From Hyphomicrobium sp. (lineage in GTDB: Bacteria > Pseudomonadota > Alphaproteobacteria > Rhizobiales > Hyphomicrobiaceae): a DNA stretch of 10,579 nucleotides. This document shows, piece after piece, positions 1 to 7,377 of this stretch. Location: positions 1-10,579 of the forward strand of contig JAUVPN010000064.1 in NCBI GenBank assembly GCA_030598645.1, read 5' to 3'. How positions within the stretch are numbered: position 1 is the first letter of the stretch; every line of letters begins with the position of its first letter. The position numbers were made by a program, and so were the translations under genes. The notes beneath the pieces are model-generated. The model worked only from the letters and a program-made list of their open reading frames with translations, ran no database searches and had not been told where the DNA came from.

Positions 1-1267
1 CAAGGAGGAGAAGCGGAACGATCACGAGCACCGCCTGCCATAGCTTCCACCCCCACATTCGCCAAACAACGATAAACATTAACAGCGATTCAATAACCAT
101 CTGCGCCGAGATTGCGACGCCATAGGCGGATGCGAGATTGCTCGAGTTCTTGAAGATCACCACCATTAATAACACGGCAATGAGCATGATCCAGTTGACG
201 CGCGGCAGGTAGATCTGTCCGGCCATGCTTTCGGACGTGTGCATGATGCCAAAACGCGGTAGCAGGCCGAGTTGAATGGCCTGTCGCGTCACCGAGAAGG
301 CGCCCGTGATCACCGCCTGGCTCGCGACGACGGTCGCGACCGTCGCGAGTATAACCATGGGAACGAGAGCCCAATCGGGATAGAGGAGGAAGAACGTATT
401 CTCGAGCGTCTCGGGCCGCGACAGCACGAGCGCTCCCTGGCCGAAATAGTTGATGGTCAACGCTGGCAGAACAAACCCGAGCCACGCGACCTGGATTGGT
501 TTGCGGCCGAAGTGACCAAGGTCGGCATAGAGGGCTTCAGCGCCTGTTACGGCGAGAAAAATAAGACCGACAACGATGAAGCCGATCAGGCCGTGCCTGA
601 AGACAAACCTGACTCCGTACCATGGGTTGAGCGCCACCAGAACATCAGGATTGGCGATAATCTGCGCGAGCCCTCCGGCAAAAAGAGCGACAAACCAAAC
701 GAGGGTAATCGGTCCAAAGAAGGTAGCGACCTTTGCGGTGCCGCGCGACTGTGCGGCGAACAATCCGATCAGGATAATGATGGTCAGCGGTATGACGAGA
801 TCCTCGAATGCAGGCGATACGAGCCTCAGGCCTTCGACCGCCGAAACAACGGAAATGGCCGGCGTAATCACGGCGTCACCGTAGAAGAATGAGGCACCCG
901 CAATGCCAAGCCCCATGATGACCGGAGAACTGCGCTTGGTCACCGATTGGGCAAGCGCCATGAGTGCAAACGTGCCGCCTTCGCCGTTATTGTCGGCGCG
1001 CAACAAAATGAAAATGTACTTCAGGGTCACAATGAGTAAGAGCGCCCATACGATCAGCGACAGCACGCCGAAGACCACTTCGCGCCCAGCGAAGCTTTCT
1101 CCTTTTGCGGCAATAACCGCCTCGTTGAACGCGTAGAGCGGGCTCGTTCCGATGTCGCCATAGACGACGCCGATGCAGCCTAGGACGAGCGCCCAGAATT
1201 GTTTGTTGGAAGTGCCGTCGGGCGTGCCAGGCACGGCGCCCTTCGCCACCACGTGCGACTGTGCCAC
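1..1267 (-). CDS. kup: Kup family low-affinity K+ transporter, N-terminal part (runs off left edge)
   Basis: Inner-membrane potassium uptake permease of the KUP/HAK/KT family, which imports K+ probably with H+. The minus strand is open for 422 codons from a GTG at 1265-1267 to the window edge; family members are about 630 residues, so the C-terminal third lies outside. Family signatures are visible: [11 protein letters not shown] near residue 36 (Asp38), the RADNNGEGG stretch, [20 protein letters not shown], and [14 protein letters not shown]. The acidic residues in these motifs correspond to those reported as important in E. coli Kup (from memory). Many hydrophobic segments are present, as expected for 12 membrane spans. 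GTG is chosen because an in-frame TGA lies just upstream and GAGG (plus positions 1275-1278) sits seven bases before it. The motif usually read as AAYGIAVTGTM is [12 protein letters not shown] here, a modest deviation. pepF lies upstream in the same direction, 237 bases away. Confidence 0.95.
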   Translation of the reverse strand, partial: MAQSHVVAKGAVPGTPDGTSNKQFWALVLGCIGVVYGDIGTSPLYAFNEAVIAAKGESFAGREVVFGVLSLIVWALLLIVTLKYIFILLRADNNGEGGTFALMALAQSVTKRSSPVIMGLGIAGASFFYGDAVITPAISVVSAVEGLRLVSPAFEDLVIPLTIIILIGLFAAQSRGTAKVATFFGPITLVWFVALFAGGLAQIIANPDVLVALNPWYGVRFVFRHGLIGFIVVGLIFLAVTGAEALYADLGHFGRKPIQVAWLGFVLPALTINYFGQGALVLSRPETLENTFFLLYPDWALVPMVILATVATVVASQAVITGAFSVTRQAIQLGLLPRFGIMHTSESMAGQIYLPRVNWIMLIAVLLMVVIFKNSSNLASAYGVAISAQMVIESLLMFIVVWRMWGWKLWQAVLVIVPLLLL

Positions 1268-1504
1268 GTCGGCACCTCACGTTGAGCTAGCTGCTTCGCA
1301 GCAATGGCGGGCGCTTCTAACCCCTAATGCGGCTCGAGGGGAACCCCCCAAATTGAGCCTTCCCGCACCTTCACAATCTTGACAACGACGAAAGATTCTG
1401 AACGCACGGCGCGCTGAGGGACATTGCCACGTGGGAGATAACAACGCTATCCCCCCAAAAGTGCCGACTTCTCAACAGCAAGGTGCGACCTGCCACCGCG
1501 GGCC
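1268..1504. other. pepF-kup intergenic region, probable kup leader
   Basis: This 237-base gap has no convincing coding sequence. On the minus strand it should carry the kup promoter and leader. Near the kup start is a small hairpin, GCTGC-TTC-GCAGC at 1290-1302. Further up are GGGG-AA-CCCC at 1338-1347, a CCACGTGG palindrome at 1429-1436, and an imperfect 8-base-pair dyad with a 7-base loop around 1434-1456. Just after the pepF stop, a bulged hairpin (about 1483-1498) could mark its 3' end, but no adjacent T-run makes it a standard terminator. I could not identify a -35/-10 pair with confidence, and see no riboswitch class. Confidence 0.4.
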
Positions 1505-3370
1505 TCACGCGCTCGCGTCTATGGCCTCTAGCTCATCGATCATGCGCGCAATGACCTTCAAGCCCTTGTGCCAAAACTCGGGCTTTGAGGCATCAAGCCC
1601 GAACGGTGCCAGCAGCTGGGAGTGGTGCTTGGAGCCGCCAGCTTTCAGCATCTCGAAGTACTTAGCGACGAAGCCCGGGTGCGCCTCCTCGTAGAGCCCA
1701 TAGAGAGAGTTCACCAAGCAATCGCCGAAGGCATAGGCATAAACATAGAACGGCGAGTGTATGAAGTGCGGCACATAGGTCCAGAATACCTCGTAGCCCG
1801 GCTTTAACTCGATCGCCGGCCCTAGGCTCTCAGATTGTATCTCCAACCAAATGGCGTTCAACTGATCAGGGGTGAGCTCGCCCTGGCGGCGTGCCTCGTG
1901 CACCTTGCGCTCAAAAGTATAGAACGCAATCTGGCGGACGACGGTGTTGAGCATGTCCTCCACTTTGCCGGCCAGGAACGCTTTGCGCTCCTTCCGGTCA
2001 TGGATCTCATTCAAAAGCGCCTTGAACGTCAGCATCTCACCGAACACGGACGCCGTCTCTGCGAGCGTCAGTGGCGTGGGGGCCATCAACGCCCCTTGCG
2101 GGCGCGCCAACATCTGGTGCACACCGTGCCCCAGCTCATGCGCTAACGTCATCACGTCGCGCGGCTTGCCGAGGTAGTTGAGCAGAACGTATGGGTGCAC
2201 GGACGGGACGGTCGAGGCTGAAAAAGCGCCCGGCGCTTTGCCCGGCCGCACGGGCGCGTCGATCCAGTTCTTGTCGAAAAACTCCTTAGCAAGGTCGGCC
2301 ATTTCCGGCGCAAAGCCGCCAAAGGCGCTGAGCACGAGCTGTTCTGCCTCCTGCCATGCGAAAATCTTCTCAGGCTTGTCGGGCAAAGGCGCGTTCCGGT
2401 CCCAGTGCGCCAAGCGTTCCTTGCCCAGCCACTTGGCTTTCATGGCGTAGTAGCGATGCGACAGCTTAGGGTAGCTGTCCTGCACACTCTTGACGAGCGA
2501 ATCGACGACTGGTGCCTCGACCCGATTCCCCAAATGCCGGCTGTCAGCTACGTCCTTGAAGCCACGCCAGCGGTCTGAGATTTCCTTGTCCTTAGCGAGC
2601 GTGTTGGTGATGAGCGTAAAGAGACGCACGTTTTCCTTGAACACGGTTGCCAGCGTTTCGGCTGCGGCCTTGCGCTTTTCCTCAGCAGGGTCACTCAACA
2701 AGTTTAGGACCGGCTCAAGTGTCAACGGCTGAAGCTCGCCTGCAACGGGGAAGCGAAGGGCTGTCATCGTCTCGCTAAAGAGACGCGTCCAGGCACCACT
2801 CGAGGTCTGGCCTTTTTCGTGAAACAATTCCTCCAGCTTCTGTTCGAGTTGATACGGCTTCTCCTTACGTACGTTTTCGATCCACGGCTTGTAGCGGGCC
2901 AACCGCGCATCTTTCAGCGCATTGGTCATCAGAGGCTCATCTATCTGGTTGAGCTCCAGATCAAAAAAGATGATGTTAGTTGAGATAGCGGTGAGCTTTT
3001 CAGAGATATCACCGTAGAATTTCGCGCGCTCCGGGTCGGCCTGATTTGCCGCGTAGTAAAGCCCGGCATACGATCCGAGCTTTCCCAGCATCTCGACCAA
3101 GTGCTCAAATTTTTCGATCGCGGTGGCGAGCGCTGCACCGTCATTGCCAAGTGCAGCGAGCTTGCCCTGGTAACGCTCTTTTATGTGCCGCGCCGCACCC
3201 GCAGCGACCTCAATATCACGAGCAATCTCCGGGGCATCCGGCGCCGAATAAAGGTCGGCGAGATTCCACTCGGGCATCGTTCCTAGGTCGGGTGGGACCT
3301 CATTGGCACGCGCTGCTTCAGCGGCACTCATTAAGACTGGCAGACCTATATACCGCGTTTGGAATCGCAT
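1505..3370 (-). CDS. pepF: M3 family oligoendopeptidase F (zinc metallopeptidase)
   Basis: Cytoplasmic zinc peptidase that cleaves oligopeptides, expected to act in peptide turnover. The 621-residue product fits the pepF/M3 family (about 600 residues). The N-terminal helical region includes PEWNLADLY near residues 33-41, a typical start for this family. The catalytic motif HELGH is at residues 411-415 (zinc ligands His411 and His415, catalytic Glu412). LAETASVFGE around 435-445 supplies the third ligand, probably Glu438. HFIHSPFYVYAYAFG (535-549) is the conserved substrate-binding segment. No signal peptide is seen. ATG at 3370 is preferred because GGAG (plus 3377-3380) lies six bases upstream. 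Other in-frame starts are at 3331, without a good ribosome site, and 3460, which would add 30 atypical residues. It is divergent from the sigma-54 regulator and upstream of kup. Specificity cannot be read from the sequence. Confidence 0.94.
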   Translation of the reverse strand: MRFQTRYIGLPVLMSAAEAARANEVPPDLGTMPEWNLADLYSAPDAPEIARDIEVAAGAARHIKERYQGKLAALGNDGAALATAIEKFEHLVEMLGKLGSYAGLYYAANQADPERAKFYGDISEKLTAISTNIIFFDLELNQIDEPLMTNALKDARLARYKPWIENVRKEKPYQLEQKLEELFHEKGQTSSGAWTRLFSETMTALRFPVAGELQPLTLEPVLNLLSDPAEEKRKAAAETLATVFKENVRLFTLITNTLAKDKEISDRWRGFKDVADSRHLGNRVEAPVVDSLVKSVQDSYPKLSHRYYAMKAKWLGKERLAHWDRNAPLPDKPEKIFAWQEAEQLVLSAFGGFAPEMADLAKEFFDKNWIDAPVRPGKAPGAFSASTVPSVHPYVLLNYLGKPRDVMTLAHELGHGVHQMLARPQGALMAPTPLTLAETASVFGEMLTFKALLNEIHDRKERKAFLAGKVEDMLNTVVRQIAFYTFERKVHEARRQGELTPDQLNAIWLEIQSESLGPAIELKPGYEVFWTYVPHFIHSPFYVYAYAFGDCLVNSLYGLYEEAHPGFVAKYFEMLKAGGSKHHSQLLAPFGLDASKPEFWHKGLKVIARMIDELEAIDASA

Positions 3371-3490
3371 GAAATGCTCCGAAAAATGATGGACGGGAAC
3401 GTTAAACTGCGCAAGCCAGCAAGTAATTTTAAGCCAGGAAGCTTTTAGGGCGCAAAGCACCCAAAGCGACCGAGATCACCCACCGGGAGC

Positions 3491-3511
3491 AAAAAAGGCT
3501 CAAGTTGAGCC
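3491..3511 (-). terminator. Terminator-like hairpin plus T6 on the minus strand, or an operator dyad
   Basis: GGCTCAA-G-TTGAGCC at 3497-3511 is a perfect dyad of two 7-base arms. Read on the minus strand it can fold as a 6-base-pair stem with a 3-base loop, followed at once by six T residues (plus strand A6 at 3491-3496). That is intrinsic terminator geometry. Its position is odd: it lies upstream of pepF on the coding strand of pepF, with no gene before it on that strand. It may end an antisense or small RNA, act as an attenuator, or be a protein-binding operator for the divergent pair. Confidence 0.4.
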
Positions 3512-3587
3512 CCGTCGAAACCCCTTCTTTACCCTTGCAGGGCACTCTCTCTTCATTGAGTGAGCCGCCAGTCGCCAAATGTCCAAT

Positions 3588-3603
3588 CCTGACGCATGTC
3601 AGG
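3588..3603. promoter_or_regulatory. Inverted repeat CCTGAC-GCAT-GTCAGG upstream of the sigma-54 regulator
   Basis: Two perfect 6-base arms are separated by 4 bases, ending 45 bases before the regulator's ATG at 3649. Outer A-T and T-G pairs could extend it to 8 pairs in RNA. Spacing and symmetry fit a dimeric repressor or activator site, possibly autoregulatory, but a 5' leader hairpin is equally possible. No protein can be assigned from the sequence. Confidence 0.35.
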
Positions 3604-3648
3604 GTGGTGAAGAGCGCTGGCCCGTTTAAGTATGAGTCCGAGTGCCCC

Positions 3649-5154
3649 ATGGTCAAGAGTGTCTTAATCGTTGATGACGATCCCGCCCAGCGCCGCATCC
3701 TCCAAGAAACAATCAGGCGGCTCGGCTTTGATGCCAGCAGCGCCAGCTCCGGCGAAGAGGCGCTGCAGATCTTAGAGGGGGCAGAACGCTCGCCCGCCGC
3801 CGTCGTGCTGCTTGATCTTATCATGTCTGGGGTCGATGGCATGGCCGTGCTCGAGCGCCTAAAGGGAAAGGCAGGCGTCCCCCCCATCATCGTGCAGACC
3901 GCACACGGCTCTATAGATACCGCCATCAATGCCATGCGCGCAGGCGCCGCAGACTTTGTTGTGAAGCCGGCCTCCCCTGAACGGCTCGAAGTTTCCATCA
4001 AGAGCGCACTAAAGATTGAAGCGCTCGCCGGTGAGATCAACCGCATCAAGAAAAAGGTGGAAGGCACCCTAACCTTCAACGATCTCATAATGCGTAGTGA
4101 CACGATGGAACGCGTCACTGCGCTTGGCCGTCGAGCCGGTGTTTCCAATATTCCCGTTCTTATTGAAGGCGAGTCCGGTGTTGGCAAAGAGCTTATTGCG
4201 CGTGCCATCCAGGGTGAAAGTGATCGTGCGAGGAAGCCATTCGTTGTCGTCAACTGTGGCGCAATTCCCGAGAACTTGGTGGAGAGCATTCTCTTTGGTC
4301 ACGAGAAGGGTTCGTTCACGGGCGCTGTCGATAAGCGCACGGGTAAATTCCAGGAAGCGGATGGCGGCACGCTTTTTCTCGATGAAATCGGCGAGCTTCC
4401 TCTCGATGCGCAAGTAAAACTCCTGCGCGCGCTTCAGGACGGGGAGATCGATCCCGTCGGCTCCAAAAAATCGATCAAAGTCAACTTCCGCCTGATCTCG
4501 GCCACCAACCGCGACATGATCCAACTCGTGCGCGAGGGCAAATTCCGAGAGGATCTTTACTACCGCTTAAACGTCTTCCCCATCTGGGTACCACCGCTGA
4601 GAGAACGCTTCGTCGACGTCCCAGAGTTGGCCCGCCACTTCATGGCTCGCTTCGCTGCCGAGGAAGGAAAGCGTGTGAGCGCAATCAGCGATGATGCGGT
4701 CCGCCTTCTCGAAACCTATCCGTGGCCCGGCAACGTGCGCCAGCTCGAGAACGCCGTATTCCGCGCAGTGGTGCTCGCTGACACGTCTGAGCTTACGGTT
4801 TCCGAGTTTCCCCAGATCGCCGCGCATGTAACCGGTTTCGAACCACACGTTCCTGCAGCCCCGGCTCCTAAGATGAAGGAACCGTCATATACGGGCCCGG
4901 CGCTCTTAGGTGCGGAAGACATCGTCCCGCAAACGATGGACGTCCAAGATGACAATGGCGAAAGCGCACTGGGCATCCCTGCAGTCAACGAGGGCGGCGA
5001 CATTCGACCGTTGGACGAAATCGAAGCAGACATGATTCGCTTGGCGCTTGGCCGCTATCGCGGACACATGACGGAAGTAGCAAAACGGCTGAAGATTGGC
5101 CGGTCCACGCTTTATCGAAAAATGCAGGAATACGGCCTGGAGCAGCGCGCCTAA
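3649..5154 (+). CDS. Sigma-54-dependent response regulator (NtrC type: REC-AAA+-Fis HTH)
   Basis: Cytoplasmic phospho-activated transcription factor that remodels sigma-54 RNA polymerase at -24/-12 promoters. The 501 residues have the complete NtrC plan. The receiver domain (about 3-120) has the acidic pocket Asp9-Asp11, phospho-acceptor Asp56, Thr84 and Lys106. The AAA+ domain (about 142-380) has Walker A GESGVGKE (174-181), Walker [10 protein letters not shown] with Asp245/Glu246, and [12 protein letters not shown] (359-370). The sigma-54 contact loop reads GSFTGA (221-226) rather than the commoner GAFTGA; the key Phe and Thr remain. A linker of about 70 residues rich in Pro, Ala and acidic residues precedes a Fis-type helix-turn-helix (about 474-495). 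ATG at 3649 fits the usual start of receiver domains; its ribosome site is weak. No histidine kinase is adjacent, so it is an orphan here. The receiver N-terminus (VDDDPAQRR) recalls Caulobacter TacA, which I cannot confirm. Targets are unknown; the wall genes downstream are candidates. Confidence 0.95.
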   Translation: MVKSVLIVDDDPAQRRILQETIRRLGFDASSASSGEEALQILEGAERSPAAVVLLDLIMSGVDGMAVLERLKGKAGVPPIIVQTAHGSIDTAINAMRAGAADFVVKPASPERLEVSIKSALKIEALAGEINRIKKKVEGTLTFNDLIMRSDTMERVTALGRRAGVSNIPVLIEGESGVGKELIARAIQGESDRARKPFVVVNCGAIPENLVESILFGHEKGSFTGAVDKRTGKFQEADGGTLFLDEIGELPLDAQVKLLRALQDGEIDPVGSKKSIKVNFRLISATNRDMIQLVREGKFREDLYYRLNVFPIWVPPLRERFVDVPELARHFMARFAAEEGKRVSAISDDAVRLLETYPWPGNVRQLENAVFRAVVLADTSELTVSEFPQIAAHVTGFEPHVPAAPAPKMKEPSYTGPALLGAEDIVPQTMDVQDDNGESALGIPAVNEGGDIRPLDEIEADMIRLALGRYRGHMTEVAKRLKIGRSTLYRKMQEYGLEQRA

Positions 5155-5168
5155 GCGCGTGGGCTGCT
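5141..5168 (+). terminator. Hairpin across the stop codon of the sigma-54 regulator
   Basis: AGCAGC at 5141-5146 pairs with GCTGCT at 5163-5168, and GCGC at 5147-5150 with GCGC at 5155-5158, leaving a CTAA loop and a 4-base GTGG bulge. The stop codon TAA lies in the loop. No T-run follows (TCACTC), so it is not a textbook intrinsic terminator. It may protect the 3' end or work with Rho. Confidence 0.3.
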
Positions 5169-5332
5169 TCACTCAAGCGCTACTGCCGAATAGTGGCTTC
5201 GACTGCTGATTCTTTCAGCGGATAGTATTCGCGTTCTCAAAATAACGCCCAACTCTCACGCGCACTGCATCTAGTAGGCGAACCTGCTCGTCCGCTTGCA
5301 ATTTGGCCACAGCTCCACTGAGTCGTGACGTC

Positions 5333-5373
5333 GCGTATACGCCAACGACCGTTGGAGGTGGTAAGGCCACCTC
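5333..5373. promoter_or_regulatory. Three abutting inverted repeats upstream of the L,D-transpeptidase gene
   Basis: Three symmetric elements follow one another with essentially no spacer. They are the perfect 10-base palindrome GCGTATACGC (5333-5342), CCAACG-AC-CGTTGG (5342-5355) and GAGGTGG-TAAGG-CCACCTC (5355-5373, 7-base arms). A GACGTC palindrome (5327-5332) lies directly before them. The block ends 41 bases before the ATG of the L,D-transpeptidase. The third element could be an mRNA hairpin; the first two look more like DNA-binding sites. I could not place a promoter with confidence in 5155-5414, nor a -24/-12 sigma-54 element. Confidence 0.4.
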
Positions 5374-5414
5374 TGCTCGTTTAGCGTGCCAAGCGTTAAG
5401 GGGAGAAGATTCCG

Positions 5415-7220
5415 ATGCATCTGCGATACGCTGTGACCTTGTGCCTGGCCACGAGCACATTATTAGCAGGGGCCGTGGTGGCCCAAGAAACGACGGAACG
5501 CGAACGACCTGTCGCAGAAGATCAACAATCAGCGAAACCGGAACCGGTACTTGTTACGGCGCCACAGAATCCGCTCGGAATAGCGCTTCAAGACAATCTG
5601 GCTGCCGGCAAAGACAACGGTGACGAGGCGACACGCGCGGATCACGCAGCACTTGCGGACTATTATGCAACGCGCATGTATACGCCTGTTTGGGTCACCG
5701 CCGACGAGATGAATGCCCGCGCCAAAGCAGTAATTGCCGAAATTGAGAAAGCAGGCGATTGGGGACTTGATGCGGGCGCATTCGCATTGCCAAAGCTTGA
5801 TGGAACGAATGCGAAGGACGTCGCCGAGGCCGAGATCACGCTTTCGTTTGCCGTACTGAAGTACGCTCGCCATGCACGCGGCGGCCGCATTATGGACCCG
5901 GCCAGCACATTGAGCTCCTACCTCGACCGTACACCACAACTGCTCGAGCCTAAGGACGTACTAACAAGCATCGCGTCATTTGATGAGCCGGACGCCTACC
6001 TGCGTGGCCTGCACCCACAGCACCCTCAGTTCGAAAAGTTGCGCCTTGCTTATCTGGCGCTGCTCGATGCCGGATCACCTAAGAAACTTGTGAAGCTGCC
6101 AAAGGGCTCAACGCTTCGCCCAGGCAAGAAGCACCGCCACGTTGCGCTATTGCGTAAACGGCTCGGGCTTGAGGTTCCATTAGTCAACAACAAACCGGGC
6201 AACGAGCGGCTGTACGACGAAACACTGAAAGAGGCTGTCATCGCCTTTAAAGAAGAGAAAGGCATCGAACCCGCTAACGGCATCGTAAACCGCCGCGTCC
6301 GCGAGGCTCTCAACAGGACACCGGCCATCACACCCGAAGGGCTCACGGCCAACATGGAGCAATGGCGCTGGATGCCGAACGACCTCGGTAGCCTCTACGT
6401 CTGGGTAAATATTCCCGAGTTCACGCTTCGCATCGCCAAGAACGATGAGATCATTCATACTGAGCGCGTTATCACCGGCCTCGTCAATAAGCAGACGCCG
6501 GTCTTCTCTGAAGACATCACGATGATCACTTTTCGGCCACGCTGGAACGTACCGAATTCGATCAAAGTGCGTGAGCTTTGGCCTTCACTGGCACGTGGCG
6601 GCCGCTACTTCCAGCGCCAAGGTCTGCGCCTGTCGCGCAACGGCCGCGTTATCAACCCGAAAAACGTCGACTGGAGCCAGGCTGATATTCGCCGCTACGA
6701 CGTCTACCAGCCACCAGGCAGCGGCAATGCACTCGGCATCGTCAAGTTCGCATTCCCCAACAAGCACCTCGTCTACATGCATGACACGCCAAAAAAGACC
6801 CTATTCAACAAGACTACCCGCACGTTCAGCCACGGCTGCATGCGTATCCGCAATCCTCAGCGAATGGCTGAAATTCTCCTGGCTGAGGACAAGGGATGGG
6901 ATGCAGCGAAGATTTCCGATTTGATCGAGAATGGCCCTGGCAACAACGGGGTCGAGATCGATCGCAAGATTCCCGTCCATGTGACGTACTTCACAGCCTG
7001 GATCGACGAAGAGGGCCAGACGCAAAGCGCGAGCGATGTCTACGGCCACGAGAAGCGCATCAAGCTGGCACTAGCGGGCAAGTGGAAGCAAATCGCCAAG
7101 GGCCCCAATCATTTGGCACCCGTTAGGGTCGATCCGAACATGCGGGCTCGCATTTATCAAAACCAGCGCCCCTCCAACGTCGGGGACTACGTCCAATCCG
7201 TACTGGGCGGCGGCTTCTAA
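5415..7220 (+). CDS. Exported L,D-transpeptidase, YcbB/LdtD-like
   Basis: Periplasmic enzyme expected to form 3-3 meso-Dap cross-links in peptidoglycan by a cysteine transpeptidase mechanism. The 601-residue product starts with a signal peptide (hydrophobic core about 6-20, likely cut after AVVA at 23, no lipobox). A short low-complexity stretch leads to a scaffold-like domain (about 77-225, with ADYYATRMYTPVWV and GDWGLDAGAFALP). Next comes a peptidoglycan-binding repeat (about 240-300), then the YkuD catalytic domain (about 326-495). The active site is intact: HDTP at 456-459 and SHGCMR at 472-477, with catalytic Cys475 and His473. This domain order matches the large LdtD-type enzymes rather than small Ldts. 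ATG at 5415 is supported by GGGGAG at 5400-5405. The DUF882 gene follows after 157 bases on the same strand. Carboxypeptidase-type or lipoprotein-anchoring activities also occur in the wider YkuD superfamily, but this architecture favours cross-linking. Confidence 0.94.
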   Translation: MHLRYAVTLCLATSTLLAGAVVAQETTERERPVAEDQQSAKPEPVLVTAPQNPLGIALQDNLAAGKDNGDEATRADHAALADYYATRMYTPVWVTADEMNARAKAVIAEIEKAGDWGLDAGAFALPKLDGTNAKDVAEAEITLSFAVLKYARHARGGRIMDPASTLSSYLDRTPQLLEPKDVLTSIASFDEPDAYLRGLHPQHPQFEKLRLAYLALLDAGSPKKLVKLPKGSTLRPGKKHRHVALLRKRLGLEVPLVNNKPGNERLYDETLKEAVIAFKEEKGIEPANGIVNRRVREALNRTPAITPEGLTANMEQWRWMPNDLGSLYVWVNIPEFTLRIAKNDEIIHTERVITGLVNKQTPVFSEDITMITFRPRWNVPNSIKVRELWPSLARGGRYFQRQGLRLSRNGRVINPKNVDWSQADIRRYDVYQPPGSGNALGIVKFAFPNKHLVYMHDTPKKTLFNKTTRTFSHGCMRIRNPQRMAEILLAEDKGWDAAKISDLIENGPGNNGVEIDRKIPVHVTYFTAWIDEEGQTQSASDVYGHEKRIKLALAGKWKQIAKGPNHLAPVRVDPNMRARIYQNQRPSNVGDYVQSVLGGGF

Positions 7221-7377
7221 CGCAGCGGCTTCGTCGTCATCACGACCTTCTCAGCCGACACGCAACACCCGGCTTGCCGCTATCTTGCCGCGACCGAGCC
7301 CACATCTGTCCCCATTCAATCATTACAAACCATTAGGGGTTCATAATTAACCGTTTGGGGACGTAGACGCCGGTTAC
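7221..7377. other. Spacer between L,D-transpeptidase and DUF882 genes, with possible promoter
   Basis: After a weak hairpin (GTCGT-CATC-ACGAC, 7233-7246) that is not a convincing terminator, the last 65 bases are distinctly AT-richer. CATAAT at 7342-7347 is a reasonable -10 element but lacks a good -35. It lies in the imperfect dyad GGTTCATAATTAACC (7338-7352). TTAACCGT at 7347-7354 differs by one base from the CtrA half-site TTAACCAT. The downstream gene may therefore have its own promoter, though read-through from the gene before is also possible. Confidence 0.35.

Noticed and set aside
272..892. Long open frame on the plus strand opposite kup
   Set aside because: Its translation is low-complexity, charged and unlike any family, while the minus strand reads a clear Kup protein over the same bases.
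1353..1360. GGCTCAA on the minus strand before kup, shared with the dyad at 3497-3511 before pepF
   Set aside because: A single 7-base half-site is expected by chance about once in a window this size; the full dyad is not repeated.
1482..1498. AGG-N-GC stretch on the minus strand before kup resembling a sigma-54 -24/-12 promoter
   Set aside because: The GG to GC spacing is 9 bases rather than the strict 10, and the -24 sequence does not read TGGC.
3429..4289. Long open frame on the minus strand opposite the sigma-54 regulator
   Set aside because: Ser/Arg-rich translation typical of an antisense frame in GC-rich DNA; the plus strand carries conserved REC and AAA+ motifs.
5155..5332. Possible promoter around TAGTAT at 5223-5228
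   Set aside because: No -35 hexamer at acceptable spacing could be matched, so I did not list it as a promoter.
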